This document shows, piece after piece, positions 60,253 through 64,000 of a stretch of 64,000 bases of DNA (positions within the stretch are counted from its first letter, which is position 1; every line of letters begins with the position of its first letter). A program made the translations under genes and the position numbers. Source of the stretch: Planctomycetales bacterium (GTDB lineage Bacteria > Planctomycetota > Planctomycetia > Isosphaerales > Isosphaeraceae); the NCBI GenBank assembly GCA_027449865.1, contig DAIDKV010000097.1, forward strand, positions 95,531 through 159,530, in the 5' to 3' direction. Below the pieces are notes generated by a model, which saw only the letters and a list, made by a program, of their open reading frames with translations, was not told where the DNA came from and made no database searches.

Positions 60253-61392
60253 ATGGCACAAGGATTGGCGCGTTACTGTCCCAGGCCCCTGCGACCTGTC
60301 CTGCGACCGATTGTCCGAGCCGGCCGCCGTTGGGCTCAGGGATCGGCGGGATTGGATCTCGGATCGCCGGCCGAACCCGCCGCTCCCGTCCGGGTACACG
60401 CTCCGCATGCCCTCCTTCCCGCCTCGGAGCCGATCAGAGACCAGATCCCGGACGACCTCTGCGAATCGCTGGACATCCATCCTGACGCAATGCGCCGCAT
60501 TCGCATGACCCTTGGCTGTGCCGACTGCGACGTTTTTCCAAAGGTGCCACGCGCCGGGAAGGTTCTTGATGGGCCGTCGGGCCGTTATCAGGTCATGCAC
60601 AACGGCGTCAAGGTGGCCGAGGATTGCTATTATGGGCGGTGGATGACGGAGCTGATCCGCCGGCTCCGTGGACATCATGAACCGCAGGAGGAGCGGGCCT
60701 TCCACGAGATCCTTCGCCACGTCCCGCCCGGTGGGACGATGGTCGAGCTGGGCAGTTACTGGGCCTATTATTCGCTCTGGTTCCAGCACCAGATTCCCGG
60801 GGCAAGGAACTACCTGATTGAGCCCGATCCGCACAATCTCGAGACGGGTCGACGGAACTTCGCCCTGAATGGAGCGGTGGGCGAGTTCTTCTCGTACAGC
60901 ATCGGCCGCCAGCCCGCTCCCCCCGCGCCCTTCCTGTGTGAGAGCGAAGGAACAACCCGTCCGATCCCCATGACATCGGTCGACGCCTTCCTGAAAAACG
61001 CCGACATTGGGCATGTGGATGTGCTGCTTTCGGACATCCAGGGTGCCGAGGTTGACATGCTGGAAGGAGCCGTTGACAGCATTGCGGAAAATCGAATCCG
61101 ATTTCTGCTTGTATCAACGCACCATCACTCCATATCCCGTGATCCGCTGACACATCAGAAATGCCTGGGATTTCTGCGCGACCGGGGAGCCCACATCCTC
61201 TGCGAGCACAGCGTCTCCGAGTCGTACAGCGGAGACGGCCTGATCGTCGCCTCGTTCCGGCCGGAGGACCAGCGTCTTCCGGCGATCGCGATCAGCCGGA
61301 ACTCCCCGAGCAACAGCCTGTTCCGCGAGTTGGAGTACGACCTCGACGACGCCTGGCGGGAGATCCGGCGGCTGGGTGGGACTCCTCGCTGA
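60253..61392 (+). CDS. FkbM-family methyltransferase
   Basis: 379 residues from the ATG at 60253 (GAGG upstream); a start at 60205 with GGAGA is an alternative. Residues about 155-350 form the SAM-binding fold: EERAFHEILRHVPPGGTMVE then LGSYWAYYSLWF (motif I), ARNYLIEPDPHNLETGRRNF (motif II) and DVLLSDIQGAEVDMLEGAVD (motif IV, characteristic of FkbM-type enzymes), then LLVSTHHHSI. The ~130-residue N-terminal part is basic then Ala/Pro-rich and unassigned. Such enzymes methylate sugar hydroxyls, often in surface glycans; the target is unknown. Isolated gene. Confidence 0.8.
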   Translation: MAQGLARYCPRPLRPVLRPIVRAGRRWAQGSAGLDLGSPAEPAAPVRVHAPHALLPASEPIRDQIPDDLCESLDIHPDAMRRIRMTLGCADCDVFPKVPRAGKVLDGPSGRYQVMHNGVKVAEDCYYGRWMTELIRRLRGHHEPQEERAFHEILRHVPPGGTMVELGSYWAYYSLWFQHQIPGARNYLIEPDPHNLETGRRNFALNGAVGEFFSYSIGRQPAPPAPFLCESEGTTRPIPMTSVDAFLKNADIGHVDVLLSDIQGAEVDMLEGAVDSIAENRIRFLLVSTHHHSISRDPLTHQKCLGFLRDRGAHILCEHSVSESYSGDGLIVASFRPEDQRLPAIAISRNSPSNSLFRELEYDLDDAWREIRRLGGTPR

Positions 61393-61483
61393 GACGAGTG
61401 GGTTCAGACGCAGGTATCCCCGACGTGACCCGGCCCGAAGTGGGGTGGGTCAATCCCGATGGAGTCGCCCGTTCGAATGGTTT

Positions 61484-62437
61484 TTATACAGGGAGACGAT
61501 AGATCTGGATCGCATTATCGTGGAAGAGCTTCTTCTGCTCGGCCGCAGGCCAATCGGCGATGATCTGCCGTAGTGTCTCGACCCACTGACGGTAGGTCGC
61601 GGCCAGCGTGCAGACCGGCCAGTCGCCGCCAAAGACCAGGCGATCCGGCCCGAACCGATCCCGGACGTGGTTGATAATCGGCGCCAGGTCGTCGGCCGTC
61701 CATCGGCCCGGCGCGGCTGAGGCGACGATCCCCGAGACCTTGCACGTCACGTTCTTCCTCTCGGCCAGCCGACCGATATCGGCCTTCCACGCCGTGAGGT
61801 CCCGGGCCCGGACGCTGGCGTTGCCGCAGTGGTCGAGGATGAACGTCGTATCGGGGCAGGCGTCGACCAGCCGTACCGCGTCACCGAGCTCCGAGGGTCG
61901 CATGCACAGATCGAAGCTCAGACCCATCCGGCCCAGGAGGCGAATGCCTGCGATGAACCGCTCATCAAGACAATGGCCCTGGGGCGTGTCAGCGGAGTGA
62001 AGCACCCGGCGCAGCCCTTTGAGCGTGGGCCGGTCCCTGTAACGGGCGAGGTAGGTAGCAAAACCGCCGCTCTCGGGGCGGCCCGAGATGACGGCACCGA
62101 CCATCGGCGACTCGCCGCGATGGATCAGTTCGAGGACGAAATCTGCCTCGGCTTCCTGCTGTGCCGGCTCAACGTCGACCTCCATGTAGATCGAGGCCAC
62201 GACGCCAAGTCCTTCGGTCGCTCGCCGGTAGTCCTCGAGCAGGAAGGACCGATTCAGCGCGGGGGCTCCTTTGAGCCAAGGGAGGCGAAAGCGGCTGAGG
62301 TCCCAGAGGTGCTGGTGGGTATCGACGATCGGCATTGGTCCCGGCTCATCCGCAAAGGCGGTGGCCGACGTTCCCGCAGCAAGAGCAACGACGGCGGTCC
62401 GCTGGAGAAAATCCCGGCGATCAAACGCGGCGTCCAT
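61484..62437 (-). CDS. Exported amidohydrolase-2 family protein (TIM-barrel hydrolase)
   Basis: 317 residues from the ATG at 62437. A Tat-type signal is present: RRDFLQR at 7-13, followed by a hydrophobic Ala-rich segment to about residue 29. The mature protein begins PIVDTHQHLWDLSRFRLPWL with the metal-binding HxH pair His41/His43. DHCGNASVRARDL and the C-terminal VFGGDWPVCTLAATYRQWVE carry the usual His and Asp of the family. Such enzymes hydrolyse lactones or decarboxylate; L-fucono- or L-rhamnonolactone hydrolase-like is the closest look. It faces the FkbM gene tail to tail. Confidence 0.85.
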   Translation of the reverse strand: MDAAFDRRDFLQRTAVVALAAGTSATAFADEPGPMPIVDTHQHLWDLSRFRLPWLKGAPALNRSFLLEDYRRATEGLGVVASIYMEVDVEPAQQEAEADFVLELIHRGESPMVGAVISGRPESGGFATYLARYRDRPTLKGLRRVLHSADTPQGHCLDERFIAGIRLLGRMGLSFDLCMRPSELGDAVRLVDACPDTTFILDHCGNASVRARDLTAWKADIGRLAERKNVTCKVSGIVASAAPGRWTADDLAPIINHVRDRFGPDRLVFGGDWPVCTLAATYRQWVETLRQIIADWPAAEQKKLFHDNAIQIYRLPV

Positions 62438-62608
62438 GGTGGCGGTGCTCCCATCCGTCCGGACCCGAGCGGGTGGGAAACCGCTCGGTGGGCCGTCGGC
62501 CCCGGAGATCGATCGTAGGTTAACGCATCGGGGACGTCGGGGCGAGAACCATGCGGAGCCCCCCAAAATCGCCGAGCCTACTCGCCCGGCCACGTCCGAT
62601 AATGGGGG

Positions 62609-62914
62609 TTATGTTCGATAGCATCCGAATATAGCAGACGTACTGATTATAACATCCGCTGTTGCCCCATCAGGCATCCTTTGGGCGAGAGCCCTGGTCG
62701 CCGCCTCGAACGCTTTCTTCAAGGAAGCGGGCTTCACTGCAAAGCCCAAAGCGCTGGTTGGATGGAGAGCGCCGCCCTTCTGGTAGAGAGCGGCAACCGC
62801 TTCGCAGACAACCGCGATCTTCACCGCTTGATCATAGGTCTGGTAAGGCCCGGCCGGACACATCGCATCGAGCATCTCAACCATGGCCTGCTGACGGATA
62901 AGTTTTCTTGGCAT
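62609..62914 (-). CDS. Small hypothetical protein
   Basis: 101 residues, helical and Ala-rich: MPRKLIRQQAMVEMLDAMCP, YDQAVKIAVVCEAVAALYQK and PASLKKAFEAATRALAQRMP. No signal peptide, membrane helix or known motif. GGGAG lies about 8 nt before the ATG. It is 39 bp downstream of the 56-codon gene at 62954-63124 and probably forms an operon with it. I do not recognise the family. Confidence 0.5.
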   Translation of the reverse strand: MPRKLIRQQAMVEMLDAMCPAGPYQTYDQAVKIAVVCEAVAALYQKGGALHPTSALGFAVKPASLKKAFEAATRALAQRMPDGATADVIISTSAIFGCYRT

Positions 62915-62953
62915 GTCCCGTTGCTCCCTGTCATTTCTGCCGAACGAAGACCA

Positions 62954-63124
62954 TTACCATTCTGGATTCTCCTCTAGCCACTTTTTTAAGTTTGGGTCCA
63001 GACCGTCCAGATTGCGTCTTGGGTGATAAATCTGGGCACCATCCTGCATGATGATGGCTCTCTGATCTAGGTCGTGCACCTGCTCGCCCGAATCGATACA
63101 GGGGCACCTCCAGACGTCCGCCAT
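62954..63124 (-). CDS. Very small protein (56 aa) with CPC motif, upstream of 62914 gene
   Basis: An ATG at 63124 opens 56 codons: it begins MADVWRCPCIDSGEQVHDL, continues with a QRAIIMQDGAQIYHPRRNLD stretch, and ends LKKWLEENPEW before TAA. The composition is protein-like, with no bias towards random high-GC codons. Two Cys in CPC could bind metal or be part of a ribbon. The ribosome site is weak. The next gene starts 39 bp downstream. Seen directly; the function is unknown. Confidence 0.4.
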   Translation of the reverse strand: MADVWRCPCIDSGEQVHDLDQRAIIMQDGAQIYHPRRNLDGLDPNLKKWLEENPEW

Positions 63125-63502
63125 AATTTACATGCCAGCAAGTTCGAACGTTTTTCCGCTTGGGTAGGAAATTCGATAAGTCACACCAGCCTCCCTCACC
63201 GTGGCGAGTGTTTGCATCAAATCAGAATCCGCTCGGTTCCCAGCAGCTTCACCGCCAGCTTCCGACTCCGACCGTTCGACGCTCGAAACCACGGCGAATC
63301 CTCGGCCTAGCCCGCGATACCTGCCGCATCGATATAAGCCAGGATAATACCCTACAAGTCGTGCCCCACCGGGATTTCCCAGCTCTGGCCGCCCTTCGCC
63401 CTAGCCGTCGCCAGCCTGGCGTGCTGCTCTTGCTTGGCAAACGCCCCCCGGCCGTGGTATTCTGGACGCATAAGATAACCAACTGATGATACGTGGCGTC
63501 CC
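63125..63502. other. Intergenic region before the antitoxin-like gene
   Basis: 378 bp with no convincing gene; the open frames on both strands lack motifs. It holds the promoter candidate at 63434-63463 near its right end and the upstream region of the 63124 gene at its left end. Confidence 0.4.
63434..63463 (+). promoter_or_regulatory. Candidate promoter for the antitoxin-like gene
   Basis: TTGGCA at 63434-63439 and TATTCT at 63458-63463 are separated by 18 bp. Transcription would start near 63470, leaving a leader of about 33 nt before the ATG at 63503. Confidence 0.45.
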
Positions 63503-63847
63503 ATGACCCAGACTGATTTCAACCACCTGCTGAGCCAGATCAAGGCCCTGCCGCCCGAGCAGGCGCGTCAGCTCCGCCAGCAGCTCGACCGCCAGCTCGC
63601 CGCACCGGCGAAGCCTCTTGCCAAGGCTAAGCCGCCCGCCAGGACGCCCAAGCGAGCCAAGGCCGCGTCCACGGCGAAGCCGCCGCCGCGCACCGAGGAG
63701 GAGTTCCAGCGGCACTTGTTGAGCATCGGCCTGCTCACCGCGCTGCCCGACCCGGCCCTCGATATCGACGACGACGATCCCGAGGACCAGCCCATCGCCA
63801 TCGAGGGCGAGCCGCTGTCCGAAACGATCATCCGCGAGCGCCGCTGA
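63503..63847 (+). CDS. Small antitoxin-like protein preceding a PIN-type toxin remnant
   Basis: 114 residues. The N-terminal helix MTQTDFNHLLSQIKALPPEQ then ARQLRQQLDRQL is followed by a long Ala/Lys/Pro-rich linker (35-65). A C-terminal segment ends EFQRHLLSIGLLTALPDPAL and an acidic stretch (DIDDDDPED). Short helix followed by a disordered tail is common among antitoxins that wrap around PIN-domain toxins. A GTG-start frame beginning VAAYFLET, like the start of VapC-type PIN proteins, lies 1 bp after its stop. DNA-binding activity is not evident from motifs. Confidence 0.55.
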   Translation: MTQTDFNHLLSQIKALPPEQARQLRQQLDRQLAAPAKPLAKAKPPARTPKRAKAASTAKPPPRTEEEFQRHLLSIGLLTALPDPALDIDDDDPEDQPIAIEGEPLSETIIRERR

Positions 63848-63848
63848 G

Positions 63849-63980
63849 GTGGCCGCCTACTTCCTCGAGACGAAGCCAACATACTGCCTCCATCTTTCGA
63901 GTTCAAAGATCCAGCGCAGTGGCCGGATCTCATCGGCTTGCGAAAATATTATCGGTTCCTTGTGGCTTCCTTCGGCGTGA
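63849..63980 (+). pseudogene. Possible PIN-domain toxin remnant
   Basis: The frame starts at GTG 63849 and reads VAAYFLET, then becomes unlike any PIN protein (KPTYCLHLSSSK and on) and stops at 63978-63980. PIN toxins normally continue with D-T-S/N-x-L-V-K-R-Y. Only the first strand is retained, so the gene seems truncated or rearranged. A different frame from about 63893 runs open to the window's right edge (FEFKDPAQWPDLIGLRKYYR...) and may belong to the inserted or neighbouring gene, which cannot be judged here. Confidence 0.4.
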
Positions 63981-64000
63981 TCAATTCGTCGGGAAGCGAC

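Noticed and set aside
1..64000. tRNA, rRNA and riboswitch genes
   Set aside because: I scanned for T-loop-like GTTCGA words and conserved riboswitch cores and saw none outside coding sequence; a covariance-model search was not possible here.

Overview
The window is high-GC bacterial DNA that reads as a member of the Planctomycetes, most likely Isosphaeraceae. This is an inference from gene content: exported proteins that open with an LEARTLLS-type motif (the 3,927-aa protein at 6215, and LEERALLS in the protein at 1110-1799), a sigma factor fused to periplasmic domains, several CarboxypepD_reg-like exported proteins, and a TPR-type protein with a CLWDRDT segment.

Region 1-6.2 kb looks like a plasmid or chromid backbone. 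It has a RepA-family initiator (cut by the left edge), a ParA ATPase with a small proline-rich, ribbon-helix-helix-like partner, a two-gene cassette of unknown function, and about 1.2 kb of non-coding DNA packed with CCWGG and CCWWGG words and a 17-bp tandem repeat. Region 6.2-21 kb holds a giant exported BNR/P-domain/FG-GAP protein, a bidirectional terminator, and two exported proteins.

Region 21,197-30,172 is a Tn3-family transposon of 8,976 bp that I could delimit exactly: 38/39-bp terminal inverted repeats and a 5-bp target duplication (TCACT). Its transposase is broken by a frameshift and an internal deletion, but the serine resolvase is intact. Its cargo is an apparently intact unit: ECF sigma factor, membrane anti-sigma factor with a lipoprotein-carrier-like sensor domain, WD40 protein and secreted BNR/sialidase-fold protein. 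The insertion lies on the stop codon of the last gene of a TadE/TadG-type operon (30.2-32.5 kb) and leaves that gene intact.

Region 32.7-45.6 kb contains a TPR-type membrane protein, anhydro-N-acetylmuramic acid kinase (anmK), and a surface-polysaccharide cluster: two large membrane glycosyltransferase-like proteins, a GT2 glycosyltransferase, and a set (aminotransferase, 2-epimerase, hexapeptide acetyltransferase, Gfo/Idh oxidoreductase) that matches the WbpE/I/D/B steps towards a UDP-diacetamido-mannuronic acid. A scarred 1.1-kb spacer carries a 57-bp copy of the start of the nearby sodium:solute symporter gene and a remnant of a YfhO-like C-terminus.

Region 45.9-64 kb has the symporter, a STAS protein, a two-gene HEPN-type pair, MurQ and a BadF-type sugar kinase (with AnmK these suggest cell-wall amino-sugar recycling), a hybrid histidine kinase whose ATPase domain looks degenerate, a HEAT-repeat protein, a sigma factor-thioredoxin fusion protein, a nitroreductase, a stress protein, a HAD phosphatase, an FkbM-type methyltransferase, an exported amidohydrolase, and at the right edge a small antitoxin-like gene followed by what may be a broken PIN toxin. 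Identifications come from reading motifs only; no database search was made.
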